Position numbers and translations under genes: made by a program. From Thunnus maccoyii (lineage: Eukaryota; Chordata; Actinopteri; Scombriformes; Scombridae), in contig NC_056544.1 in the NCBI RefSeq assembly GCF_910596095.1, positions 12,819,155-12,883,154 of the forward strand: 64,000 nt of DNA. Reading direction: 5' to 3'. This document shows, piece after piece, positions 1 to 12,500 of the stretch. Each line of letters starts with the position of its first letter. The stretch's first letter is position 1. A model generated the notes under the pieces. It saw only the letters and a list, made by a program, of their open reading frames with translations. It made no database searches and was not told the DNA's origin.

Positions 1-740
1 CTCATTTCTGCCCCCTAGCGTTTTATTCGAGCTATAGTGAGCTGAGATGTTAATCACAGTGGGGGTCACAGAGCTGGGCAGGGAGCAGCAAACACATAAC
101 TGCATCTAATGGGATCACAAGTATAAATACATGTGTGGGACAGTGAGACACTTTTATTTTCCGTTGTCGACTTATATTATGTTAGAAGTGTTTGGCAGAA
201 ACTGGTTGCCTAACAACAAGCAGCTGTTGTATTTTCTTTGAATTTTGAACATTACTTTGTATCATTTATGTGATTATACATGGATTTGCCAAACCAGTTT
301 GTATCTTGTCACCAAATGCTCTTACTGGTATTGCAGTGTTGGTTTCAGCCAGATTAGCCACAGTTATGTAGGTACATTTGTGCTAACGCTGCACAGATGT
401 CTGTGTTGTGGTGGATGCCTGGAAAATGTAAAGTAACCGCATGTTTTCTTGTGGGTTTTTCACTCATAAAAAGCTCAACTATTAAAACATGACTCATAAG
501 CAAAAGCTCTTGAAAAAGCCATATTGTTGGTTTGTCTATGAAATCATCTCCACCTGCTTGGTCTTTCCAGTTGTTCAGGGGCAAATTACAGCTGGATAAC
601 CTATATTTCACAAAAATACAGGTATATTGAGTTGTTTCTCTTCCATCAATCTGCATTGCAGAAAAGAAAATGTAATAATGTGTTTTACCTTTTTCACATT
701 TGAGTTAAAAAAAAAGACAGATAAAGGTGAATTTTGTTAT
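1..740. other. Spacer without recognised gene
   Basis: AT-rich sequence beyond the proposed end of tcf3. The open frames here are short, unspliced and of skewed composition, and I recognise no protein family. It could be intergenic DNA or a distal 3' UTR. Confidence 0.4.
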
Positions 741-3406
741 TAAAAATGGCACATTTATTGCTACATTACTGTTATATACACAACAGTTCTCAATATCTAC
801 TTTATATATAAAAAATAGGAAACTGGAGGCACTTTGAGGACATAGCCTACATAGATATTGTCCCCAAACATGAGTGAAGACAGTGAGATCTGTAGCACAT
901 CGTTTGTTATGGAGGAAAGAAAGCATCTGCTGACAAAGAAAATCCGGTGCATGTTTTCATACTTGGATACTGTAGACATATCTTTCATGTAAAGAAATAA
1001 AAGTCTTTAGTAGTGATTTTCTATATCACACCAAGACCACGTTTTTTTTTGCCGAAAGATAACTGACAAAGAAAATAATGTTTGGGGCTTGTCCATGGGG
1101 CAAGGTAAACCAAATACTGTTACTTATCAGCTGATAAGGACATATCATACAGCTGTACATACATATCAATGCACATGCCAGTCAAGGACAAAAATATATT
1201 TAAAAAAAAAAAAATCAGTAAATAAAAAAAAGTTTTAAGTAGTTTTCAGTGTCAAAGTTGTAGACCAGGTTATTAGTCAGCTTACATGTAATAACACACT
1301 GAAGCAGTCAATGAGTGTAATTCTTCATCCAGATGTTTTGAGACACTGTCAGATGTTACTGAAGTATATATTTGTTTATACGTCTGTATTATAAAAAGGT
1401 ACAACCTATAAATCCTCAAATGCAACATCATCCACCATGTAGCAGAGAAGTATTCAGGCACTGGTGAGTAACCATTATCAAAACTCCCAAAGTCAGGAAA
1501 ATGACTAAGGCCACCCTTTTTGATTCATTTTATGCTTTATATCATAATGAAACTGAATTATGTTGCGGATTGTGCAGACCGCCCCTTCTGCCCCGACCTC
1601 AAACTAATCAATAAGCTCATCAGAGAGCAGGTATTGGGGAGAAGAGAGGGGGGTGCACCGAAGAAAGAATATTGTTTCATTATAAGAAAAACTGAAGCAA
1701 ACACCAGAACAATCCAATTACAACTGGCCTGACAAGTTTGTGTTGAAACAGGTATTGTTTTTTTTGTTTTTCTTTTGTTTTGTTTTTTTTTTTTAAAAAA
1801 AGGGCAATATCACAACATGTGATGTTACAGCCAGGCAGTTTGTCATTTCTAACATTTCCAAGCACCTGGCACAACAGAAAACACCTCACTTTGTTCCTGG
1901 AATCTAAATTGAGAGTTGTCTTACATTTAAACAATGTAAACGAAAAAAGAAAGAGCATTCCAAATGGAAAAAAAAAACTAACTCATACAACTATCTTACA
2001 AGGTAAAAAATAAAATAAAAAACAATGACAAATCAATTCTACAAAAGGAAGATCCTTACAACAGGCTTTGCAATTGTTCAAAAGGGAAAAAAATAAACAA
2101 AACACCAAATTCTGAACAACCAAAACAAGTCAGTCAAAGGCAATTGAGTAGCATTAACACTCATGATCCTTCTCAATACTCCGTCTTCTAGCAAAATGTA
2201 TTTTACCACAATGACGTTAAGTAAGCTCACCGTGCTGTAACAGTGTCTTGAGGTTTGACGGGGGCAGGCTGATGTGACACTGGCTCTATCTGAGTCAGAG
2301 TGTTTGTATTGAACATGTAACTGAGGCTGAGAGCGACTGACTTTGACGTCTGTGTACTCGAGTCCAACGACAGCCTCGCAGAGGGATGGTCGGGGTGTCC
2401 GTGTGCAGATTTGATTCAACATCATTGTGGATCCTGCATTTGTAATGAGTGCTCGTAATTGTGTCAGTGGTGGGTCTCCCTCCGGCAGTCTTTTCCATTC
2501 CACTTGCATGGCAGTGACAATAACAGATGTACAGGACTTATAGAGACAAGACTCAGGGATCCACAGTTAAAAAGAAAAAGAAAACTGACTGTGTTACCTT
2601 TTCATCCAAAGTAAGAAAATTATAAAATACACCCAGAATTAACAGCATATCAAAAAGAGGAGTCAGCTCTCTGATTGCCCGGTCAGTCTTTCAAATGCTG
2701 CTCGCATGGCTGGATGTCATTCAGTCATCACTAGAGAGGATAATAATGACGGCCATTTTTTATCTTACCAAACACTATGCATTAGGCCTGTTTCAGACAC
2801 GTGTCGATCAAACCTGGGTGTCTTTCTTTACCTGTGAAGAATGTAAGACCTCCTTTTCAGATGGGAATGCCAAATCATTATCCAATAATACAAATCCTAA
2901 CTTTGCTCACATGAGCAATTGATCCGCAAGTTTTATTTGATCCAAACAAAGTTTTGCTCCCAACGTGTAAAGCAACTTTTTAAAAAATGTCTTACAAAAA
3001 CATGATCATAAGAACGTCCTTATGTCCAATTGCAGCTGTCTCCAAACCAGCGTCCTCGGTTCAAAGTGATGCCATGTAAAGATTCAGAAATCTTTTGTAT
3101 CAGTGTGCTTGTTACTCTTGTATTCATCGTCAGGAATGTGGCCACCTCCTTTGTCAGTAATGAGGTGTGTGCTTTCCAAAAGTTGATTAACACACACTGA
3201 GATGCATGACAATGATAGATTAAGGCCACGTGTTCTAAGGGCTGTACAATAAAACAGGAACTGAAAGAGAAAGCAGAAAAATAAATTAATACCTCTACAC
3301 AATGACTTCTACACAAACTTAGCCTATAATAACATATTAAAACAAGCTATTTTGTCCAAAGTTAACTTGCAAACATCACAAATTCTACTGAGGACTGACC
3401 TGAGAA
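741..3406 (-). other. tcf3: tcf3 3' untranslated region (proposed extent)
   Basis: This follows the TAA stop of tcf3 on the minus strand. Candidate minus-strand AATAAA signals lie at 2932-2937 and 754-759, so short and long 3' UTRs (about 0.5 or 2.7 kb) are both possible. The sequence is AT-rich with A and T runs. A 143-codon antisense-looking frame at 2078-2509 resembles no known family and is taken as chance. The extent is inferred; only the stop and the signals are seen directly. Confidence 0.45.
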
Positions 3407-3546
3407 TTACATATGGCTCACAGGGTTGTGTCCATCACCTCCTAGACCCGGGTGACCCCCACTCAGGTGCATCTGGGGGTCCACACCCGACACTTTCTCC
3501 TCCTCTCTTCTCTTGAGGCAGGCAGCCTTTGGGTTCAAATTACGCT
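3407..3546 (-). CDS. tcf3: tcf3 terminal coding exon, shared by both isoforms
   Basis: After a TTTTTTCAAAG acceptor the exon completes a split GAG codon, then reads [20 protein letters not shown] and continues to a C-terminal HNPVSHM before TAA (3407-3409). This is the invariant tail just after helix 2 in E2A proteins (human ends HNPAGHM). The exon enters in phase 1, matching the end phase of both alternative bHLH exons. Confidence 0.95.
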
Positions 3547-6500
3547 CTTTGAAAAAATAACATATATATAGATTTAAAAAAAACAATGTCAAGAGTTTTC
3601 TCATCATGTTTGCTTAAAGAAATCTTTAAAGACATGAAAGCAGAGTTCTGAACATACAAAAAGGTCAATAATGCACAGGGGGTATAAGAGAAAAAGGGAA
3701 GAGCAGGATAGGAAAGTGAATAGTAGGATGGGAATTGCAGGTGTATGGCAGAAAAGCAGGGATATCCTTCCTCAAATATTCTCCCTTTCTCCTCCTTTTT
3801 CAATTAGTACAGCAAATAGCAAAGAGAAAGAAAAAGTTGATGTTACACAGTTGGTGACAACAAACCTTAAGAAGAGATTTTCTTAAGAGTTCTGGTGGCT
3901 GTTTGCAGCTATGATAAGAGATGGTTGGTTGTCTCTGTGGCCTTGCTGTATTTGACTGACCTACCTCGCACCTGCTTCTCCAGGCCCAGTATGACCTGGA
4001 CAGCCTGCTGCAAGATGACAAGCTTGGTCTGGGCCTTGTCGCTCTGCAGATGAACCTGAACCATCCTGCCCAGCTCTCTGAAGGCTTCGTTTATGTCGCG
4101 CACACGCACCCTCTCCCTAGCGTTGTTAGCTAGGCGGCGCTCACGCTCCCTCTGCTCCTTCTCCTCAGCAGTTAGGTTCTCATCAGTCACCGTGACAACG
4201 CTGCAGCCAGGAGGAGAAGGGGGGAGGGGTTGGAGGGGCTGGTTAACAAACCCAAAATCACAACCCTCGCTGAACCTACGCTGACGTTTCATTAAAGATG
4301 CAGTCATACTGGCTTTATTTATATTTTTCCTCCTAACGATTCTTGTGCTGTTACTGGCACATATTTTATAGTATAATGCCAACTTAAAGCTCTTAACCCA
4401 GAACAAGATCAGTGGAATTGCTGAAGGAAGATCCCAGTGGAGTGGGGCTGTGTTGCAGGAGAGAGCGCGGACAGGCGGATATGTCTTTCTTCAATCTATA
4501 GTATGTAGATAATGAATAGGAAGCCTTTGTAAGAACAAATTCTGGCAGACACTTCAATCAATCAAACTTGAAATGTTGTGAGCTGATCAAACTCAACGCG
4601 GATTTCAAGCTAAGACTGAATCAAGATACAACCTGCGCAACCAGGTCTTATTAATCTGTCCTCAAGTCTAACCAACCCTTTTTTTTTTTTTTTGGTCGTT
4701 GGGGTCCAGGATGGAAGTCGAGGGGATATGGTGACTGTCCAGCAGAATGAGAGAAGTTATGAGGAGGGAGAGAGAAAGGGAGAGAGGAAGCGACACCCTC
4801 TGCCGAGTACAGCACATAGAAAAGGCCACAGAGGTAAAGCCAAGGGCAGAGACTGAGGGCGTCATGTTAAATACATCAGCAGTAGGAGATGTATTTATCT
4901 GAATATGACGAAGAGTAGGTCACTGTTGGCATCTGTAAAAAGGAAAATGAAAAGAGGACGGGGGAGTGAATGGAAAAATGGAAATGTGTGCCTTGAAAAC
5001 AGGGCGGGAAAAGTAATGGGTTAAGGACATGCAGCAGACACTGCAACAAAGCTGAAGCCAGGTTAATACAACAGACAGCCTGCTCAGAGAGAGAAGCTGA
5101 AAGAAAAATCAAAAAGGTAATTTCAAGTCTATGAAGCTCAAATAACTTAAAATGACTCCGCAGTTAAAGAAAAGCAAAATGAGGCAATAGCGGAGAAAGC
5201 AAATGAATACACAAAAAGACGTGTTAATCCAGTCAAAGGGTGAGGAGGAGAGACATGTAAGCACTTTCACAGTGGAAACAGAGAGCCAATTGTAGGACAA
5301 GGCAACACATGCTGCATCAGAACAAATTGCAGTCCAGTATGTGTTACCAGAGGACGAAAACCTTATAAGATGAACTGGAGAATGGGCATGTCTTAAAAAA
5401 AAACAGCCACACAGCTTCATTTCCTTATCCCTTGTCCTCACTTTTCTAGAGTGGACTTCAAAATGTAAAATGCTTAAATTAACTGGCATTAAGCAGGGAT
5501 AATTTGCTAAACAGCATAACTGGAGTAACAAGATTATTCTTCACATCTAAAAGGATTTAGCGAATCAATATGAATAACAGGACACGTCAGGATCTGAGGA
5601 AGTGAAGCCATGTGGGAGTTTTATTTTGTAAAGAGGACCTTTCCCTCCGTTTCCTTCCTCCCTGGACACCCACTGACCTCGAACTTGCTGCTCCAGGTTG
5701 AGTATAACGTTAACGGCCTGTTGCAGTACGTTCAATTTGGTCTGCGGTTTCTCATAGCTCAGATGGAGCTGACACATGCGGCCCAGCTCCTTAAAAGCCT
5801 CGTTGATGTCCCGCACACGGAGCCGTTCGCGGGCGTTGTTTGCCAACCTCCGCACTTTCTCCCGCCCAGCCTTCATCTCCACTGGCAGATCTTCATCGTC
5901 ATCCTTATCATCCAGACTAGTGAAGAGCCAATGGCAGATGAGGAGGGATGAAACAACAGTATGTGTACAGTTCACTTTGATTTACATATGTCCCAATTAT
6001 GGTAAAATACTATAAATTTTCCTAATAACGTCAACACCTCATTAAACTTCAGAGTAACTGAATGACATGAATATCTAGCAAATTGTCTCTTTTTGACCAC
6101 ATAGTACAAGGAACAATGGAGCCCCTTTGAACATTAATGTTAGCGTTTGCCCCACATCTGAAGAACAATGAAAATGCAGTAAATGAAACTGATAAAGGAT
6201 TAAAAAGTAACAGCTTCATTTGAGATGCAGTTTCTGAACTACAGCACAGCCCTCAAGCCAAAACTCAACTAAGTGTCTGAGGTTGAAATGTAGATTAAGT
6301 TAAGCTCCTAAAAAGGGAAAAGTATCTTCCCATTTCTTGTTGATTTTGTTAAAACTTCAAACTTTAATTCATCTCATAAACAAGATTTCCTCCCAACCTA
6401 CTGTACTCTCACTTACAAGATTAGGGCATAGTTGGTTCATTACCTTGTTATATCTGTAAGGATGTCAGCGTTATAAAAGACACTTTTTTGAAGCTGACAT

Positions 6501-9500
6501 CCTTATAAGTTTTATAAAAAGAACCTTTTTGCTAAATAATGACTTGTCTTCAGAGTGGATTCTACTGCATTAAACATCAAAATGAATCATCTTTAATCCT
6601 CCATCTCCACTTTTAAGAAATAATGCTACACTCCAACTATTGAGGTATCCAATTTATCAGCTAATTAATCTTTTAACAATTAATTTGAGGTCCATTTTAG
6701 ACATTTGAATAATGCAAGCACTGGGATTTAACTTTGCCAGTGAACTTGAATGAAGCTTTTCTAATATGCAAGTATAAGTTACTATGTGAGAGATAATGAG
6801 ATATACTGTATGTGTAAGCTGAGTGTCTAAAAACATCTACTTGTGCTTTTCAAACACATGATAAGAAGTGAGGCTCAGCTGGGGAACGATCTGTATTTCC
6901 ATCTGCTGGTTCAGTTTAAATCTTGGCATGTAAATAAAATTAACTTAAATTGAAATAACTTATGTTACTTATGCTTCCAATACAGCTCAAGTTGGTCTCT
7001 CTGTGACCTATAGTAATGTGACCGCTATGTTTGGGGTTTTTTGTTCAATAAAGCCAATGGCATTTCTTCTCAGACAATAAAGGTGTGTGTCTCAAATGAA
7101 AAGTTCTTACTCAGCGTAATGTGATGATATGTGGAAGCTATTACAAGAAAAAGTTTGTAACTGGTAAGTCTCTTCTTCCATGTCAGAAATAACATATTAT
7201 AGTTATGAGTGCACAACAGCATTTTTGAGGTGTATAACCATCAAGCAAAAGACAGCATTAATGAGGTAACTTGACTGTGTGTGTATAGTTTGATCAGTGC
7301 CCATGAAAAATAAATGAATAATAACGACATCTAGACAGGTTTAAAAATAATTTCCTGACAATATTCAAACCACTGCTGGATTACATTACTAACTGAATAA
7401 AAGATATGTTAAACAAATGGTTTTAGACACCTTGATCGAAGGTGGGCATTCGTGTCTTTGTTCTCATCCTCTGACTTGTCAGTAATAGAGCAGTTTTCGT
7501 CCTCTTCCTTGTCCTCTCGTTTGATATCACCGCCACTGGAACGATTTAGGCTGCCAGGCAGGCCTGCACAGGGGATTCAAAAACAAAAAAGGTACTGAGC
7601 ACTGATATTAAATTAGACAAGAAAGGAGCCAAAAAATATTACTTGATGGTCTCTTTCTGACACGAGAAATAAATAGAGGAGTAAGGACAGAAAATCTCAC
7701 TGGTAAAACCTTCAGGCTGAGAGCCTGGTTGGACAGATGTGGAGCCATGGTGACCATGCAAAAGTCCTCCACTAGAGGGCAGACCAACAGAGTCCTCATG
7801 GTGACTGGACAGCTTAAAGACAACAATTTAACAGAGTTTCAATTATCTTGTTAAATGTTTGTAATGTTGTATCAAGATATAGAAGTAACTTAATTTGGTG
7901 GATATTTTTTCAATGTTACTATTCATAAATCTCACCAGTCCAGGCAGACGACTGGCGAGCCCAAGTGCTGCACTGCTGAAGGCCGGAGGTAACCCTAAAC
8001 CAGACGAGAGCAGACTGTGCATTTCAGCCAGTCCTGGCCCTCCTTGCCCGCTGGCGTGACGCTGAAGAACATTGATGGCTTCGTCCAGACGATCCTCCAG
8101 TTTATTAGACTGCAGAGGTGGAGGAACAACAACAGTGTGAAAGGAGAAGATGAGGAAAGAGCGATTGTAACTGACATAATTTACTTATACAATATGCCTG
8201 AGAAATCTTTGAGCATCTCTCACACAAAAAGAAGTAACTCATGTTGATTGACTCACCATGGATTGAATTCCACCTTGAAAGTTAGGTGAAGGTGTGGCCT
8301 GGCCAGAGGACCGAGTCCACTGGGATGCAGAGCCTGGAAAATACGGAGACCACATGGTTTATTCAGATACATTTGCCCTCATTTACTGTGTCAGTAAAGA
8401 TTATATTACATAAATGTATCTAAAGTAATGCCCCACACTCAGCAGTGGATTTTTGTTGATACGCATTTATCCAAATGGACTTGCCCCCCAGTTCACAGGG
8501 AGACCTGAGTGCTGGGTCAGTTGGAGAGATGGTCAGCCTCTCCAACTAGATGGTTCATGTCGTACTCACCAACACTACAGTGTAGATGACTAATGCAACT
8601 AGGCCTTGAGCTTGGGCCTTCCAGATGAGTAATGGTCCTCCTTCACTGTCTCATAAAGTAGTATTTTGTAACTAATTTTGGTCAAATGTTATATATAATA
8701 TATGCTCAATCAAAGACTGCCCATGTTTTGCTGTTTTATGGCAACCATTATTGTTTCTAAACATTATGCTCTTATTATGTGTTAACCATTAGGACCATGA
8801 AACACACAATGAAAATGTGTTTTTGATTGTACATTTTTAAAATGTGATGGGGATATGAAATAAATGTTAAACATGTAGATACTGTAGCTATAAAATACAA
8901 AATTTGTATCCCTTACTTTGGCAAAAGTAAGAATCAAATGCATATTGTCAAAGTAAGGTATTTCCTTATTTCACATTTTTCATTATCATCCTTTTTTCCT
9001 GTCATCTTGTGCCAGCAGTAGTATTTGATGTAGTAAGCGTGTGATGAGCTCACTCACGGACTATATGTAGAGACAAATAGGGAAGTGACCCCACCTTTTT
9101 TTTTGTCTTTTTTACTGTATTTTCCCTTCCTCTCTCATAAGCTATATTTGGATAGTGTGTGTGTCTGAAATATCACGTGAAGGTTGTGAATGGGGTACTC
9201 ATACCCTGACTTACAATTACAAATAGGACTGCAACTAATGATTATATTCATTATTGATTAATCTGTCAATTATTTTCTTGATTAACTGATTAGTTGTTTG
9301 GTCCATAAAATGTCAGAAAATGGTGAAAAACGTAGATCACTGTTTCCTAAAGCCCCAGGTGACATCTTCAAATGTCTACTTTTGTCCTGACCAACAGTCC
9401 ATAACCAAAAGATATTCAGTTTACTGTCATAGAAGACAAAAGAAAGAAAAATGACTCAAAATGATTATTTGATCAAAATAATAGCCGATTAATTTAATAG

Positions 9501-12500
9501 TTGGCAACTAATCAATTGACTAATTGTTGCAGCTCTATTTACAGATTATCATTTTCTGTGCTATTATCCCCAAAAACTTTGTACTGATTGCAGCAATACG
9601 GAGAGATATTTCTTACAGCAAAATTATTGCTAAATTAGATTACCTAAATACCAAGGTCGTCTTGCATGCCAAACCTTTCTCTACACTATGCTGGTAAAGT
9701 GCCAGCACAAGAAAGAGGTCAGGCTGAACTCACTGACACGGGTGGGGGGGAAAAAAAAAAAAAAAAATCAGGGTTATTTCAATTTCTTGAACCACTCAGA
9801 TTTAGCAGGAATGGTCCTAAACTATGATAATCAATGGTGCTCTTATTTAATGCTGTGGAAACATTTTGCATGTAGCTGATTACCTGCCTTACACACAATT
9901 TTTGTCTAAGTTTTCTATAACTTCCATGCGGCTTGTTAGCTAACTTAAATTGGTAATTGACAGTATTCCAGACCCAGTCCGGCTGAATGCATGACAAATT
10001 CAATACAAGACAGTTGAACAGACTGTGATAGAAATGACACAAGCGACAGTAAAAATTTCTAAATACACAACAATCAAGAATCAATCAAGAAATATTTTAC
10101 TTCCACTTTTGTCCCAATAGATGGCACTACATTGTCCCTATGAACCAGGTCAGATTGAAAACAATACATTTTTTTCAAGATTTTTATCGTCCCCTTACAC
10201 AACAGGAAATGACCAATGTTGAACAAACAAAACAGCTAACTGACCTTGAGGCCTCTGGAAAAAATGACTAGAGTGTTTCACTCACCTGATACAGCCTGAG
10301 GAGAACCAGAGGGAGTAGATGGGGACGGAGAGTAGCCGTTACTGTTTGGATCTGAAGGATAGATCTGTACACAGAGGTTTCTGTTTTCAATTTGATGAAA
10401 GGCAACCTATGTCCTTACATTTATTACACTACAGAATCTTTGTAATATAAAACATTTACAGTCTTGTGTGAGAGAATTTTAAGAATAAATTGCTTTTAAC
10501 TATACATTTTAGCTTAACTTACAGATGCCAGGGCTTTGCCGATCTCATCACCTGAACTTCCAGGTACTGCTCCCCGATTAGCTTGATGAGGGGGAGAGAA
10601 AAAGCATTTCAGTCAAAAACTGCGCTCTGTGACAATTCTGCTATGTGAAGGTATTGCAAGAGCACTTTTCACAAAGAAAAGTGCACATTTCAAAAGGGTT
10701 TACCCATAATGGTGTCAGTGCCAGCAATAGGGGGTGTGTGGCTAGGGACTCCGAAGCTGCTGGAGCCAGAGTGGAAACCAGCAGGATGAGCCCCGTTCAC
10801 CTCGCTGCCATGCAGTGGGTAACTTTGAGGAGACAGGGGCAGTGGCTGCCGTTTCTTGGAAGCAAAGACACCCAACAATTTAAATGCACAACCAGATAGA
10901 CGCCCTCAAAGATTGGTCAAAGAGTGTCAAAGATCTCATAGGGAGAAAAATGTGAAGGCAGAGCTCACCAGTCTGTCTTGCGGGTTGATGGCAGTGAAGG
11001 GACCATGCTGGCTCAGATGGGGGGTGTTGCCTGGCATGGCAGAATAACCAGGCTGAACCATCGACCCGGCAGAGCCCCACGGATCGGAGGGCGGGTGGAG
11101 GCCTTCTGTCAGGGGGCATCCAGCGTAGGAGGGGGAAGCAAGAAGGGTGAGGGATAACCAGCCACAGGAGATGAAAAGACAATGAAGGCCACATATGAGA
11201 CATGTCACATTACTGTGATGACTTCATTCAACCGTGATGCACCATTCAGCACCAAAGCACCACAGGGTGTTCACTGGCATACGGCTACAGCACCTAGATT
11301 CATCCCGACTTCCAGAAGGATATTATGGGGAACTAATTTCAAAACCATACTGGCAGTAAAAGAACATTACAGGGCATTATTTTCAATGTAGGCGTGTGAT
11401 ACATTGAGCCATAAGCAAACATTTCCAGTGTCTTCCTCAGACTGAAACAACTCAACACAATGAACAAATGGAAGTTTTGAGGCCAACTCTCGTTTCGACT
11501 GACCTTGCATGTAGAATGGTGGTGGGTAGACGTTTCCTGCCTTAGAAGCTGGGTAGCCAGCATTGTCCCTGTTAAAATCCTCTCCTGAGGCTGATGCATA
11601 AACCTATACAGAAAAAAATGAAACTTTTCAGCTCAGTGCTTGAAAACTTCACTAAAACAGACAAATCATTATGTAATTGTAAAGTAGGTAAAAAATGTAC
11701 CTAACTTGTTGCATGAATGACACGTAGTATCTATATATTTTCTTTTTACTCATAAGAAAGTTCCCCGTGCTAAGCTAGGCTGGTGACCACAAATCAATTT
11801 TTCTTTCAAAATACTTCCTGGAACTTACTAAGTTTTCATTGTTGAGTAACCTCAAAAAATAAGTGAACTACATTCAATGCGTGATCAAACACAGATCTTA
11901 AAGTATGTGTTCCTTCCTAAGAAAGCATCTATTTTTACTATCTGGTTTTACTACTTAATTCAATCAACTGTTTGTTGCAACATTTCTGCAAACTGGAGCA
12001 CTGAGCATTATGTATTGAATGTGCAGAGTCAGTCATTTTACTAGGCTTTGCCTACCATCTCAGAAAGGCTTTTACATATTATCCTGTTAAACAGAAACAT
12101 GCTGAGAATGGTTTACAGATACATAGCTCACACTCTTTAAACACAGTGAAATGTGACCACAGAATGGGAGATGCAGTTGGATATTGTGCACGTTATAATG
12201 GTCATAAAGGAACCAATTCTCTGAGCTGCCACATCCTTCTCAATCAAGACTATTCTAGAAGAAAATCAAGTATCAAACTGTGCCTGAAAAGCTCAAATCC
12301 AAATGGACTTAAGTTTTCTTCTGTAATTTGATTAAACTGAGAGAAAAAGGAGAGGAAAAAGAGGGGAGAGGAGAAGAGGGAACGGAGAGATGCACTCCTA
12401 ATTACTGAACCATCTGCCGAATCCTGGATGGCAGCCAACTCCACTGGCAGCTGGGATAGAGGGATGGGGGAGGGAGAGAGAAAGGGGAGGGCTGTTGTTC

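Noticed and set aside
2078-2509. 143-codon minus-strand frame
   Set aside because: It lies in the tcf3 3' UTR, has no recognisable domain or splice context, and overlaps another frame on the same strand.
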